A DNA stretch of 34,792 nucleotides from Acetobacteraceae bacterium (GTDB lineage Bacteria > Pseudomonadota > Alphaproteobacteria > Acetobacterales > Acetobacteraceae), in the NCBI GenBank assembly GCA_009693795.1, contig SHWN01000009.1, positions 1 through 34,792 of the forward strand, written 5' to 3'. Each line of letters opens with the position of its first letter. The stretch's first letter is position 1. Made by a program: the position numbers and the translations under genes. The notes under the pieces were generated by a model. The model saw only the letters and a list, made by a program, of their open reading frames with translations. It was not told the DNA's origin and did no database searches. Below are positions 19,058-28,999 of this stretch, one piece after another.

Positions 19058-19237
19058 TGAACCGTATCCGGCATGACAAACGTAGTTTGCGTACTCGGTC
19101 TGGCTAAATTGGTTAAGCAGTTTACCAGTACGGTGCCAAACGGCAGCGATGGATCGTTCATCGGCTTTTCGGAACAGGGTTTTTAGTCAGGCGAAGACTT
19201 GCTCGATCGGGTTTAGGTTCGGGCTATAAGGCGGCAG
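19058..19237 (-). mobile_element. IS630-family transposase C-terminal remnant
   Basis: Minus strand: LPPYSPNLNPIEQVFA-stop-LKTLFRKADERSIAAVWHRTGKLLNQFSQTEYANYVCHAGYG; typical IS630 PPYSPxLNPIE with the catalytic Glu. Interrupted by TGA. Confidence 0.85.
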
Positions 19238-19355
19238 GAACAGCCGTCAGTGCAATAAAAGCGGCTCAGCGAGCACTGCTCCCTGGTGGGGGGGGGTAAA
19301 GCCCCCAATCTTACTTTCGTTAACTCGCCCCCGGTCTGGAGATTCTGCCGCATGA

Positions 19356-20762
19356 TCAATGCCCGGCGTGGCTGCCGGAGAAATCCGGAGCCGACAGGCC
19401 CGAGGCCGCCAGTTGAGCAATCAGCGCCGCCTTCAACCGCTCCAGCCCGGCTGCGTCCTGCGCTTCAGCGCGGGAGACCAGAACGGCCTGGGTGTTGGAG
19501 GCGCGCAGCAGCCACCAGCCATCCGTGGTATTCACCCGTACGCCGTCAATATCGGACACATCGGCGCCGGCTGATCGCAGCCGCGCTGCCACTTCCGTGA
19601 TGACCTGAAATTTTCGGACGTCATCGCAATCGAAGCGTACTTCGGGCGTATTAACGACCTGTGGCAATGCCTTGCGTACAGCCGAAAGTTTACCCTCCAT
19701 ACGTGCGATGATGCCGAGCAGGCGGATGCCGGCATAGAGCGCGTCATCGAATCCGTACCATTTATCGGCAAAAAACACATGGCCAGACATTTCACCCGCG
19801 AGTGGGGATCCCGAGGCCGCCATTTCCGATTTGATCAGGCTGTGGCCGGTCTTCCACATTTTCGGTGTGCCACCGGCACGGGTGATTTCGTCGAACAGGA
19901 TCTGGCTGGCTTTCACATCCGCGATGATGGTGGCGCCTGGATGAGTTTTCAAAACGTCACGGGCCAGGATAATAAGAATCTGATCGCCAAACAGAATTTC
20001 TCCGGTGTCGTCCACCACGCCAATGCGGTCCGCATCGCCATCGAAGGCAATACCGAGATCCGCACCTTCCGCACGCACACGGGCGATCAGTTGTTCGAGG
20101 TTTTTCGGCACGGTTGGATCGGGATGATGCGCCGGAAATGTGCCGTCAATCGTGCCATTCAGGATGTAATGCGTGCCCGGCAAGCCAGCCACCATCGGAC
20201 CTAACACATCACCCGCGGAACCATTGCCATTGTCCCACACCACTTTCAGCGCACGCGTTCCGCCATCCCAATCTTGCAACAGGCGCGCGATGTAAGCAGC
20301 GGAAACATCGGCGCTACGTTGCGACCCCACGCCATCCACAACATCGCCTTCGCGTGCCATGGTGCCGATGGCCAAAATATCGGCGCCGAAAAAGGGTTTG
20401 CGGCCCAGCATCATCTTAAAGCCGTTATAGTCTGGCGGATTATGGCTACCGGTGACCATAATCGCACCATCGGTGGGCAAGGTGGTGGCAGCGTAATAGA
20501 GCATCGGTGTCGGGCCGCAGCCGATCCGCGTCACCGCCATGCCGCCTGCGATCAATCCATCCACCAGCGCCGCTTCCATCGCGGGCGAGGACAACCGGCC
20601 ATCATAACCGGTCGCGACCGTCTTGCCGCCAGCGTGCGCCACGACGCTGGCAAAGCAGCGGCCGATGGCGAACGCATCTTCCACATGCAAGGTTTTACCG
20701 ACGATGCCGCGAATATCGTATTCGCGCAGCACGGTGGGATCGAAATTATGTTGGAATGCCAT
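19356..20762 (-). CDS. algC: Phosphomannomutase/phosphoglucomutase
   Basis: [37 protein letters not shown] (phosphoserine loop), [15 protein letters not shown] (metal loop), GEMSGHVFF (sugar loop). Start at MAFQHN (20762). Confidence 0.93.
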   Translation of the reverse strand: MAFQHNFDPTVLREYDIRGIVGKTLHVEDAFAIGRCFASVVAHAGGKTVATGYDGRLSSPAMEAALVDGLIAGGMAVTRIGCGPTPMLYYAATTLPTDGAIMVTGSHNPPDYNGFKMMLGRKPFFGADILAIGTMAREGDVVDGVGSQRSADVSAAYIARLLQDWDGGTRALKVVWDNGNGSAGDVLGPMVAGLPGTHYILNGTIDGTFPAHHPDPTVPKNLEQLIARVRAEGADLGIAFDGDADRIGVVDDTGEILFGDQILIILARDVLKTHPGATIIADVKASQILFDEITRAGGTPKMWKTGHSLIKSEMAASGSPLAGEMSGHVFFADKWYGFDDALYAGIRLLGIIARMEGKLSAVRKALPQVVNTPEVRFDCDDVRKFQVITEVAARLRSAGADVSDIDGVRVNTTDGWWLLRASNTQAVLVSRAEAQDAAGLERLKAALIAQLAASGLSAPDFSGSHAGH

Positions 20763-20766
20763 CGGA

Positions 20767-21642
20767 TCAACAATCTTTGAGATAAGTGGACAGGAAAGCA
20801 CGCACCGCGTCACGCAAATCGGGGCGTTGCAGGGCGAAGGCGATCTGGGCTTCCAGGAAACCTTCTTTACTGCCGCAATCGAAACGGCGGCCTTCGCAGC
20901 GCAATCCGTGGAACGGCTGCGTGCCGATCAACTTCGCCATGCCATCGGTCAGCTGCACTTCACCACCCGCGCCGCGTTCCATTTTTGCCAGATGCGCAAT
21001 CACTTCAGGCATCAGGATATAGCGGCCAATGATGGAAAGATTGGACGGCGCCTCGTCAGGCTTCGGCTTTTCAACCAGTCCAAGAACCTCGGCGATACGC
21101 CCGTCGTCCACGCCAACGCGCAGAATACCATAGCGATTGGTGTGCTCACGCGGCACTTCCTCCACCGCCACGACATTACCACCGGTCTGTTCATAGACAT
21201 CGGCCAGTTGCTTCACCCAGGAGACATCCGCCAGCACCAGATCGTCCGGCAGCATGATGGCGAAGGGATCGTCGCCGACGAACGCACGCGCACACCAGAT
21301 GGCATGGCCAAGGCCCATCGGTACTTGCTGGCGCATCGTCACCATCGATCCCGGTTCGACGGTGCTGCCCCGCAACTGCGCCAGCGCATCGTCCTTGCCG
21401 CGTGCCCGCAACATGGCTTCCAACTCATAGGCGATGTCGAAATGCTCCACCAAAGCGGTCTTGCCGCGTCCGGTGACCATGCAGAATTGCTCGATCCCGG
21501 CGGCACGAGCTTCCTCGATGGCGTATTGAATGAGGGGCTTATCGACGATGGGCAGCATTTCCTTCGCCATCGCCTTGGTGGCGGGCAGAAAGCGGGTGCC
21601 TAGACCGGCGACCGGCAGCACAACCTTACGCAGTTTTTTCAT
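20767..21642 (-). CDS. galU: UTP-glucose-1-phosphate uridylyltransferase
   Basis: [70 protein letters not shown]. Confidence 0.95.
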   Translation of the reverse strand: MKKLRKVVLPVAGLGTRFLPATKAMAKEMLPIVDKPLIQYAIEEARAAGIEQFCMVTGRGKTALVEHFDIAYELEAMLRARGKDDALAQLRGSTVEPGSMVTMRQQVPMGLGHAIWCARAFVGDDPFAIMLPDDLVLADVSWVKQLADVYEQTGGNVVAVEEVPREHTNRYGILRVGVDDGRIAEVLGLVEKPKPDEAPSNLSIIGRYILMPEVIAHLAKMERGAGGEVQLTDGMAKLIGTQPFHGLRCEGRRFDCGSKEGFLEAQIAFALQRPDLRDAVRAFLSTYLKDC

Positions 21643-21720
21643 TTTTCCGCAGATGTCCATGGGTGACGGCGTGACGCCGGGGGGGGATTCGCAGCTCGGG
21701 GCGGCGGAAATATGGCAGGT

Positions 21721-22179
21721 TTATCCCAGCAAGACGTCCCGCGCCTGATTCAGCCGCGCCGCGATCCAGTCGGAACCACCACGGTCTGGGTGTGCCGCGA
21801 CCATCAGGCGACGGTGCGCGGCCTTGATGTCGGCTTCGGTCACGCCTTGCTTGAGACCGAGGATCTGCAGCGCCTCCTCGCGGCTCATGCTGCCGGGGCG
21901 AGCGGGGGGCGCCTCTCTCAGACTATCCACATTCGGGCGGGAGCCGAAAACGCGATTGCCCCAGCGATTCCAAAGAATCGGTAACATCAGGCTAAGGGCA
22001 AAGATGGCGAAGCCGCCGCGCCCGGTGAGTATAAGCAGCAAGGCGAGCGAAACACCCGCCAGGGCCCCCACCCAGTGCAGCAAGGTCTTCACATCCTGCA
22101 CCGAGGCCCGCGCGAACCCGCGCATCAGCCCCAGCATCAGCAGTAAAGTTGCGCCGCCCAGCAGCAGCCAGATCATCAT
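21721..22179 (-). CDS. Membrane-anchored DnaJ (J-domain) protein, TIM14-like
   Basis: N-terminal TM segments; C-terminal J domain EEALQILGLKQGVTEADIKAAHRRLMVAAHPDRGGSDWIAARLNQARDVLL with HPD motif. Confidence 0.85.
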   Translation of the reverse strand: MMIWLLLGGATLLLMLGLMRGFARASVQDVKTLLHWVGALAGVSLALLLILTGRGGFAIFALSLMLPILWNRWGNRVFGSRPNVDSLREAPPARPGSMSREEALQILGLKQGVTEADIKAAHRRLMVAAHPDRGGSDWIAARLNQARDVLLG

Positions 22180-22210
22180 CGCTCCCCGGCGGAGGACTGG
22201 TTTTAGAAAC

Positions 22211-22311
22211 CGTTTGTTCAGTCCGGCACCCTCCCCCCCGGCCACCCAACGAGCTTACACAGCTGTGGGTGGCCGGGAGGGGAAGTGGGAAGGTGCCGGA
22301 CTGAACAAACG
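22211..22311. repeat. Large intergenic hairpin, copy 1 of a two-member family
   Basis: Perfect 20-bp arms CGTTTGTTCAGTCCGGCACC (22211-22230) and GGTGCCGGACTGAACAAACG (22292-22311) around the core CCCGGCCACCCAACGAGCTTACACAGCTGTGGGTGGCCGGG (22237-22277). Confidence 0.9.
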
Positions 22312-22316
22312 CCCCC

Positions 22317-23162
22317 TTAGCCCTCCGGCATACGCAGGCGATAGAAGATTCGTGCCGCCATATCCAGGAAAAACCCTAACGCGCCGATCAGCAGCACCAT
22401 CGCCATCAGATCCGAATAGGCCAACCGGTCCCGGGTATCGAGGATCACATAGCCGAGGCCCGCCGAGACACCGAGCATCTCGCATGGCACCAGCACAATC
22501 CACAAAATGCCAATGGCCAGCCGCACCCCTGTCAGCACATGGCTGAGCACGCCGGGCAGCACAACATGGCGCATGGTTTCCCAGCGCGTCGCCGCCAGGC
22601 TGCGCGCCAATTGCAGCGTGCTGGCATCGAGCGCACGCACTCCGGATGCCGTGCTGAGCAGAATCGGCCAGACCGCCGCGAAGGTCAGCAGAAAATAGAT
22701 CGGATGATCACCTACCCCGAACAGCATCACCGCAATCGGCATCCAGGACAGCGGCGAAATCATACGCAGGAACTGAAAGGCGGGCGAGGTGGCGGCCTCC
22801 AGCGTGCCAAAACTGCCCACCGCGAGCCCCAGCGGCACGCCGATGGCCAGCGCGCAGGCAAGCCCCACAACGATCCGCCGCAGGCTGACCGCGATATGCA
22901 GCAGCAGATCAGAATCCGTGAGCAGCGCTCCAAGGCTAACCAAGGTCTGGATGGGCGAGAAGCGACGGGCAAAGCTGCCCGGGACGGTGAGCAGGTCTGT
23001 CCCGATCCACCACAGGGCAAAGACGATCACAAGACCGGCAAAGCCCAAGGCGGCGCGTCGCCAGGGCAAACGTCGCAGAACCACGCGCAGAAGCGGGCGC
23101 AGTTCGCGCCGGGGCATGGCAATTTTCGGAGTGTTACGAGACGTTAGATATTCTTTCGTCAT
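22317..23162 (-). CDS. ABC transporter permease (NitT/TauT/SsuC type)
   Basis: LGFAGLVIVFALWWIGTDLL; RIVVGLACALAIGVPLGLAVGSFGTLE; EAA-loop-like region; WIVLVPCEMLGVSAGLGYVILDTRD. Confidence 0.9.
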   Translation of the reverse strand: MTKEYLTSRNTPKIAMPRRELRPLLRVVLRRLPWRRAALGFAGLVIVFALWWIGTDLLTVPGSFARRFSPIQTLVSLGALLTDSDLLLHIAVSLRRIVVGLACALAIGVPLGLAVGSFGTLEAATSPAFQFLRMISPLSWMPIAVMLFGVGDHPIYFLLTFAAVWPILLSTASGVRALDASTLQLARSLAATRWETMRHVVLPGVLSHVLTGVRLAIGILWIVLVPCEMLGVSAGLGYVILDTRDRLAYSDLMAMVLLIGALGFFLDMAARIFYRLRMPEG

Positions 23163-24337
23163 GGCTGGATGGTTTCTCTGCGCGTGAAACTTTCCGGCGC
23201 GCCAAATGCAGAGAATCCACCGTTGGCGGCAATGGCATGGCGCACGAACCGGTCATCAGTCAGGTCGCGCGCGGCGCTGACGGGGTCGAGATCAGTGAGG
23301 AAATCGCGACTGCCTTGAAGCACCGTGGTTTTCAGCCGGCGGATGAGTTCTTCCGTATAGCTAGGATAGGGGAAGGGTTGGAAATCTATTCTTCTATCGT
23401 TCCAGCCGCCGTTCTGGATGGCACCGGATGTGATATAGCTGGCACGGTCCGTCTCGGCCGGAGACAGGACTTTGCCAAGCGTGGCCGGGGCATGCGGCGT
23501 ATAGCGATTGGCGCCATCCTTGGACAGCAATAGCACCGAATCCGCGCGGTTGGCGCGCGCCCAGAGTTGCGCCTTGACGACTGCATTGACCACTTTCTGC
23601 GACCAGTCTGGGCGCTGTTGCAAATCGGCCTCGTTCATCAGCATCACGCAGCAGGCATGGTTGCGCCAGACATCGCCGGTAAAACGCAGAATTTTACCGA
23701 TCCCCAGCAATTCGGCCGCCGCGTTGAACGGATCCGCGACGATAAAGCCAGCGATCTGCTTGGCCGCCAGCGCGGGCGGCATGTCGGACGGCGCCATGAC
23801 GATGAGATTGACATCGCGCGCCCCAATGGTGCCACCCTGTTGCGCCACCGGGTTCAGGCTCTGCGCGCGCAGCATCGCTTGCAACACCACGTTATGGATG
23901 GAATACCAAAACGGTATTGCCACCGTCTTACCGCCGAGATCGCCGAGGCTGTTAATTTCTGGCGCCACAGTAAGGCCGGACCCGCCAACATGGTTCCAGG
24001 CCACCATCTTCACCGGCGCCTTACTGGCAAACCGCGCCCAGACCGCCATCGGGGAAAGCAAATGAATGACATTCACCTGCCCTGACAGAAATGCCTCGAT
24101 CACCTGCGCCCAGCTTCGGAGCAGAACGGGTTTTTCCACAGCAATACCCTCGGCCTCGAAATAACCATTGGCATGCGCGAGCAGCAGCGGTGCCGCATCG
24201 GTGATGGGTAGATAGCCAATACGCACCGGCGCATTGCTGGCCTGCGCATGCAGGCGGCGTGGCGCCACCATGACCCCGGCTGAGAGTAGACCCGCGAGTT
24301 TAAAAACGTCGCGGCGCGAAAAGCAATTCAGACACAT
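23159..24337 (-). CDS. ABC transporter substrate-binding protein (NrtA/SsuA-like), Tat-signal candidate
   Basis: N-terminus FSRRDVFKLAGLLSAGVMVAP (twin Arg); VRIGYLPITDAAPLLLAHANGYFEAEGIAVE; typical NMT1/NrtA fold segments. Confidence 0.9.
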   Translation of the reverse strand: MCLNCFSRRDVFKLAGLLSAGVMVAPRRLHAQASNAPVRIGYLPITDAAPLLLAHANGYFEAEGIAVEKPVLLRSWAQVIEAFLSGQVNVIHLLSPMAVWARFASKAPVKMVAWNHVGGSGLTVAPEINSLGDLGGKTVAIPFWYSIHNVVLQAMLRAQSLNPVAQQGGTIGARDVNLIVMAPSDMPPALAAKQIAGFIVADPFNAAAELLGIGKILRFTGDVWRNHACCVMLMNEADLQQRPDWSQKVVNAVVKAQLWARANRADSVLLLSKDGANRYTPHAPATLGKVLSPAETDRASYITSGAIQNGGWNDRRIDFQPFPYPSYTEELIRRLKTTVLQGSRDFLTDLDPVSAARDLTDDRFVRHAIAANGGFSAFGAPESFTRRETIQP

Positions 24338-24369
24338 GAATTTATTCCGCCACGGTGGGTTCGGCCACT

Positions 24370-25152
24370 TTATTCTGCCGTTGGGCTGCGCATCGCCGCG
24401 CGCAGCGTTTTCAGAATGGCGATGCGGAGCAGGCCGAGATCCTCGACAAAATCCTCGCGCGGCTTGGGTAAATCAACACACCATTCGCCAATGATATGCG
24501 CGGGAGCACCGCCAAGGAGGAGAATGCGATCGGAAATCAGCAAGGCCTCGTCGATGTCATGCGTGATCAGCAAAGTCGCAGGGCGCAATTCAGCGACCAC
24601 GCGCAGCAACAGGCGTTGCATATTGCCGCGGGTGATTTCATCCAGCGCTCCGAACGGTTCATCCAGCAGCAACGCTTCTGGATTGCGCGCCAGGCAACGG
24701 GCCAAGGCGGTGCGCTGCGCCATTCCGCCGGAAAGCTGCGCCGGGTAATAATGGCGGGCCTGCGTCAGGCCGACGGCTTCGATGGACGCGTCGATACGGG
24801 ATTTTTTCTCGCGCGGATGGAGCTTCGGCTGATGTTTAAAATCGAGGCCGAAGGCGACGTTTTTTTCTAAATCCAGCCAGGGCAGCAGGCTGGGGTCCTG
24901 GAAGGCGATGGCGACGCGCGGATGCACCGCAGTTAATGTCTCGCCGGACATGCTGACTTCCCCGGCGCTCGGCGTCTCCAGCCCGGCGAGGATGCGCAAC
25001 AGGCTGGATTTACCAACGCCGCTGGGGCCGAGAATACTGACGATCTCGCCAAGCTGCACGGCCAGAGAGACGCCTTCGAGCACGGGATGCGCCGCGCCGG
25101 GGTATTGCAACGTAATGCCCTGCGCCGCCAGGGCTTGCGTGCGCGCCAGCAT
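24370..25152 (-). CDS. ABC transporter ATP-binding protein (SsuB/TauB-like)
   Basis: Walker A LGPSGVGKSSLL, signature QLSGGMAQRTALARCLARNPEALLLDEPFGALD (Walker B), H-loop LLITHDIDEALL. Confidence 0.95.
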   Translation of the reverse strand: MLARTQALAAQGITLQYPGAAHPVLEGVSLAVQLGEIVSILGPSGVGKSSLLRILAGLETPSAGEVSMSGETLTAVHPRVAIAFQDPSLLPWLDLEKNVAFGLDFKHQPKLHPREKKSRIDASIEAVGLTQARHYYPAQLSGGMAQRTALARCLARNPEALLLDEPFGALDEITRGNMQRLLLRVVAELRPATLLITHDIDEALLISDRILLLGGAPAHIIGEWCVDLPKPREDFVEDLGLLRIAILKTLRAAMRSPTAE

Positions 25153-26186
25153 CAGGCGGCAGCCTGTTTGATCTGTGCCGCCAGGGCAGATTTTAACTGC
25201 ACGAGGCTCGGGGTGATCACCGGCACGAACGCTGCTTCGCGCCAGCGCCGGGCAAAACCGTCTCCTGCCGGCATCAGATAGGCGCGCCCACCGCTAGCTT
25301 GCAATTCCAGTGCCACGGCCTGCGAGGCGGTCTCGGCCAAGTCGATGCGAATTTCGAATAATTTTGCCGGTGCGCTATGAAAGCGCTGGGCACGCAATCC
25401 GTCTAGCAAGGCACGTTCCTGCGCGATCAGCGTCTCGTCGAGATCGTCGATCGGGGCGCGCAGCACATGCCGCGCCGCTCCCGCACAAAGCCGCGCCTCC
25501 GCCAACGCACGGCGGGCTAGGCCGATGGACATACCGCATTGCATCCCCAGAAACGCTGGGCGTACCTGCGGCAGGAATTGCGTGGCCTGCGGATGCAAAA
25601 TGTCTTCGCTGCTCAACTTTGTGTCCGTCAGGCGGATCGCGGCGGTGTTGGTTGCACGCATGGCCATCAAATCAAGGTCCAGCGAACGCTCCAGACCCGG
25701 CGCGTCATGCGGCAGGGCCGCCACGAAGGCGCCGTCCGCATGGGCGATGGCGGCGGCGACATGAAAACCTTGTGGGCGCAGATTGGTCACCCAGGGCATG
25801 CCGCCGTTCAGGATAAAATTTTTACCCACTGGCTGAGCGGAGATCTGCAACCCCTCCAGCCCGGACAGAAATTTCATTGCGTTGGACAGCCCAGTAGCAC
25901 CAGCGACGCGCCCCGCGCGTAGATCGGGCAGCAGGCGTTCACACAACGCCACGTTCGGGCTTTGGATCAGATATTCCATGAACACGCGATGGCCCCACAG
26001 CACGAATCCGGCCGCCATCGAATGTTCTGAAATGCGCGATATCGCCGCCACCGCCGCGAGCACGTCGCCTTCCGCCGCGCCGGCCGCGATCAGGCCAGGC
26101 AGCAGCATGGAGGCGTCTGCCGTACCGTTATCCAGCGCGGCAGCGTTCGCATCCAGCCATGTCAGAAAATCGGCGGGCAGCGACAT
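25152..26186 (-). CDS. Acyl-CoA dehydrogenase-fold protein
   Basis: VAGATGLSNAMKFLSGLEGLQISAQPVGKNFILNGGMPWVTNL with a C-terminal helical domain. Stop/start overlap (ATGA-type) with neighbours in the operon. Confidence 0.75.
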   Translation of the reverse strand: MSLPADFLTWLDANAAALDNGTADASMLLPGLIAAGAAEGDVLAAVAAISRISEHSMAAGFVLWGHRVFMEYLIQSPNVALCERLLPDLRAGRVAGATGLSNAMKFLSGLEGLQISAQPVGKNFILNGGMPWVTNLRPQGFHVAAAIAHADGAFVAALPHDAPGLERSLDLDLMAMRATNTAAIRLTDTKLSSEDILHPQATQFLPQVRPAFLGMQCGMSIGLARRALAEARLCAGAARHVLRAPIDDLDETLIAQERALLDGLRAQRFHSAPAKLFEIRIDLAETASQAVALELQASGGRAYLMPAGDGFARRWREAAFVPVITPSLVQLKSALAAQIKQAAA

Positions 26187-26755
26187 TATTCAGCGGCGGC
26201 TGGCAGGCCGTCCCACCGAAACGCTTCCAGCTGTGGGTTCAGCGGCGGCTGGCCGAGATTATTTGCGAAATTGCACAAAGTGGCGAGGCTGACGCCGAGC
26301 ACCACTTCCAGCGCATTGGCATCGGTGAAACCGGCGGCGCGGAAGGCGTCCAGCACGGCGTCTTCCACCCGGCCGCGCGTTTCAATTACCGCCGTGGCAA
26401 AGGTGGCGATGGCGGCCAGGCGCGCATCGGCGACCGGGCGCAGGCCGCGCAGCTGGTCCACCGTGGCACCATCGAGGCCGGCTTTCTTGGTAGCGATAGC
26501 GGTGTGGCCTGCAACACAAAAACCACAGCCATGCGTGGCGGCGGCGGTGATCTGCACCACCTCGCGCTCCGCTAGGGTCAGCCCCGAACGGGCATTGATG
26601 CCGGAGACGGTCAGATAGGTCTCCAGCGCCACCGGGGCATTGGCGAGCACGCGCAGCAGATTAGGCAGGAAGCCATTGGCCTTTTCGGCCGCGGCTAGTG
26701 ACGCCTGGGCTGCTGGAGGGGCATCTTCGATGGTGCGCAAAGGCAAACGGGACAT
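26186..26755 (-). CDS. AhpD-like/CMD family peroxidase-related protein with CxxC
   Basis: LTLAEREVVQITAAATHGCGFCVAGHTAIATKKAGLD, the redox CxxC...H motif of AhpD-like proteins. Confidence 0.88.
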   Translation of the reverse strand: MSRLPLRTIEDAPPAAQASLAAAEKANGFLPNLLRVLANAPVALETYLTVSGINARSGLTLAEREVVQITAAATHGCGFCVAGHTAIATKKAGLDGATVDQLRGLRPVADARLAAIATFATAVIETRGRVEDAVLDAFRAAGFTDANALEVVLGVSLATLCNFANNLGQPPLNPQLEAFRWDGLPAAAE

Positions 26756-26771
26756 GGGAAAACCTCTTCAG

Positions 26772-26882
26772 GCGATAAGATCTAATCATAAAGAGATAAT
26801 TATTTTACAAAATACAATATATTCGAAAAAATAAGTTTATTTTATCTTATTATCATTCATAATGGGGTATTTATTCTAAAAA
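26772..26882. promoter_or_regulatory. AT-rich divergent regulatory region between the AhpD/ABC operon and thrS
   Basis: Strongly AT-rich stretch in an otherwise GC-rich window, containing the perfect inverted repeat AAAATAA-GT-TTATTTT (26828-26843). Confidence 0.45.
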
Positions 26883-27049
26883 CCCATATTTTTCGGTGTG
26901 TTTGTGCCGCCCCTCGACCTGACGCCACGTCCGGGGGCGTCTTGTCCCGCCAGCATCGTGCACGAGCATGCCGCCACGGCAGGGTTGCCGCGAAGCTGCC
27001 ATTGACCGCATAGACAGGCCCTCTCGCCAACCAACCGGAGCGTTCGCCC

Positions 27050-28987
27050 ATGCCCGCCATCACCCTGCCCGACGGTTCCGTGCGTATGTTCGACGCGCCG
27101 GTCACGGGCACGGAGATCGCCGCCGCCATCGGCCCCGGCCTCGCCCGCGCGGCGCTGGTGATGAAGCTTGATGGCCGGTTGGTCGATATGGCCACAACCG
27201 TGGCCGGGGACGCGTCCATCGCCTTCGTCACTCGCCGCGACGAGGACGCGCTGGAAATGATCCGCCACGACGCGGCGCATGTGATGGCGGAAGCCGTGCA
27301 GGCGCTGTTTCCCGGCACGCAGGTAACCATCGGGCCGTCGATCGAGCACGGCTTCTATTACGATTTCGCGCGGAACGAACCGTTCACGCCCGAGGATTTT
27401 CCAAAGATCGAGGCGAAGATGCGCGAGATCGTGGCGCGCAATACCCCCTTCCTGCGTCAGGTGATGGATCGCGATGCGGCGATTTCCTTCTTTCAGGCTA
27501 AGGGAGAGAAATATAAAGCAGAGCTGATCCAGGATCTGCCGCGAGCCGACGAAATATCGCTTTATACGCAGGGCGAATGGGTGGATCTGTGCCGAGGGCC
27601 GCATCTGCGTAGCACGGGCGATGTGGGTACGGCATTTAAGTTAATGAAGGTGGCTGGCGCCTATTGGCGTGGCGATCATCGCAACACGATGCTGTCGCGC
27701 ATCTATGGCACCGCCTGGCGCGATCAAAAGGCACTCGACGCTTATTTGCACATGCTGGAAGAAGCTGAGCGGCGCGATCATCGGCGCATCGGCAAGGATA
27801 TGGGATTGTTTCATATCCAGGAAGAAGCCGTGGGATCGGTCTTTTGGCATCCGAAGGGCTGGAAGCTGTATCGCACGGCGGAAGCCTATATGCGGCGGCG
27901 ACTGGAAGCCTCCGGCTATGTCGAAGTCAAAACCCCGCAACTGGTGGACCGGGCCTTATGGGAGGCCTCCGGCCATTGGGAAAAATTCCGCGAGCATATG
28001 TTCATCGCGCAGGTGGAAGACGAAGATAAAACGCTGGCCCTGAAGCCGATGAACTGTCCCTGCCATGTGCAGATTTTCCGCCAAGGTTTGCGCAGCTACC
28101 GCGAACTGCCCCTCCGCATGGCAGAATTCGGTGCCTGCCATCGCTATGAACCCTCTGGCGCGCTACATGGTATCATGAGGGTGCGGGCGTTCACGCAAGA
28201 CGATGCGCATATTTTCTGCACCGAGGCACAAATCGCGGACGAAACAGTCAAATTCGTCGAGCTGCTTTCCGCCACTTACCGCGATTTTGGTTTTGCCGAA
28301 TTCCGCGTCAAATTTTCTGATCGTCCGGCCATGCGTGCAGGCGACGATGTCACCTGGGACCGGGCCGAGGGCGCGCTGAAAGAGGCCTGCGCTACCGCCG
28401 GTGTCGATTACGTAATTAACCCTGGCGAGGGCGCATTCTACGGCCCGAAACTGGAGTTCGTGTTGCGCGATGCCATTGGCCGCGATTGGCAATGCGGCAC
28501 CTTGCAGGTGGATTTCGTGCTGCCCGAACGGCTGGACGCCGAATATGTCGGCGAGGATGGCGCGCGCCATCGTCCCGTCATGCTGCACCGCGCGATCCTC
28601 GGCAGTTTCGAACGCTTCCTGGGCATTCTGATCGAGCAGTATGCCGGCCGCTTCCCGCTCTGGCTCGCTCCGGTGCAGATGGTGGTGGCCTCCATCGTGT
28701 CGGACGCTAACGACTACGCCGAACATGTCGCCCGCACCTTCCGCGCGGCGGGGCTGGAAGTGCGGGTCGATGGCACCAACCAGAAGATCAACGCCAAGGT
28801 GCGAGAGCATTCCCTGGCTCATGTGCCGCTGATCGCCGTGGTCGGACGCAAGGAGGCCGAGCAGAACACGATCGCGCTGCGCCGCCTCGGCGGCGATGCA
28901 CAGGAACTCCTTCCGCTCGCCGCTGCCGTGACGATGCTGATACGGGAGGCGACACCGCCCGATCTGCGCGCCGCTGCCGGTGGGTGA
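27050..28987 (+). CDS. thrS: Threonine-tRNA ligase
   Basis: TGS domain [47 protein letters not shown]; class II motifs; [57 protein letters not shown]. Confidence 0.98.
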   Translation: MPAITLPDGSVRMFDAPVTGTEIAAAIGPGLARAALVMKLDGRLVDMATTVAGDASIAFVTRRDEDALEMIRHDAAHVMAEAVQALFPGTQVTIGPSIEHGFYYDFARNEPFTPEDFPKIEAKMREIVARNTPFLRQVMDRDAAISFFQAKGEKYKAELIQDLPRADEISLYTQGEWVDLCRGPHLRSTGDVGTAFKLMKVAGAYWRGDHRNTMLSRIYGTAWRDQKALDAYLHMLEEAERRDHRRIGKDMGLFHIQEEAVGSVFWHPKGWKLYRTAEAYMRRRLEASGYVEVKTPQLVDRALWEASGHWEKFREHMFIAQVEDEDKTLALKPMNCPCHVQIFRQGLRSYRELPLRMAEFGACHRYEPSGALHGIMRVRAFTQDDAHIFCTEAQIADETVKFVELLSATYRDFGFAEFRVKFSDRPAMRAGDDVTWDRAEGALKEACATAGVDYVINPGEGAFYGPKLEFVLRDAIGRDWQCGTLQVDFVLPERLDAEYVGEDGARHRPVMLHRAILGSFERFLGILIEQYAGRFPLWLAPVQMVVASIVSDANDYAEHVARTFRAAGLEVRVDGTNQKINAKVREHSLAHVPLIAVVGRKEAEQNTIALRRLGGDAQELLPLAAAVTMLIREATPPDLRAAAGG

Positions 28988-28999
28988 CCGCGGGCGCTG

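Noticed and set aside
19053-19080. GATTTGAAC-like motif suggesting a tRNA T-arm
   Set aside because: It lies beside the IS630 transposase remnant and no cloverleaf or acceptor stem could be built.
20623-21603. 326-aa plus-strand ORF opposite galU
   Set aside because: Antisense shadow; no recognisable motifs, while galU/algC are unequivocal on the minus strand.
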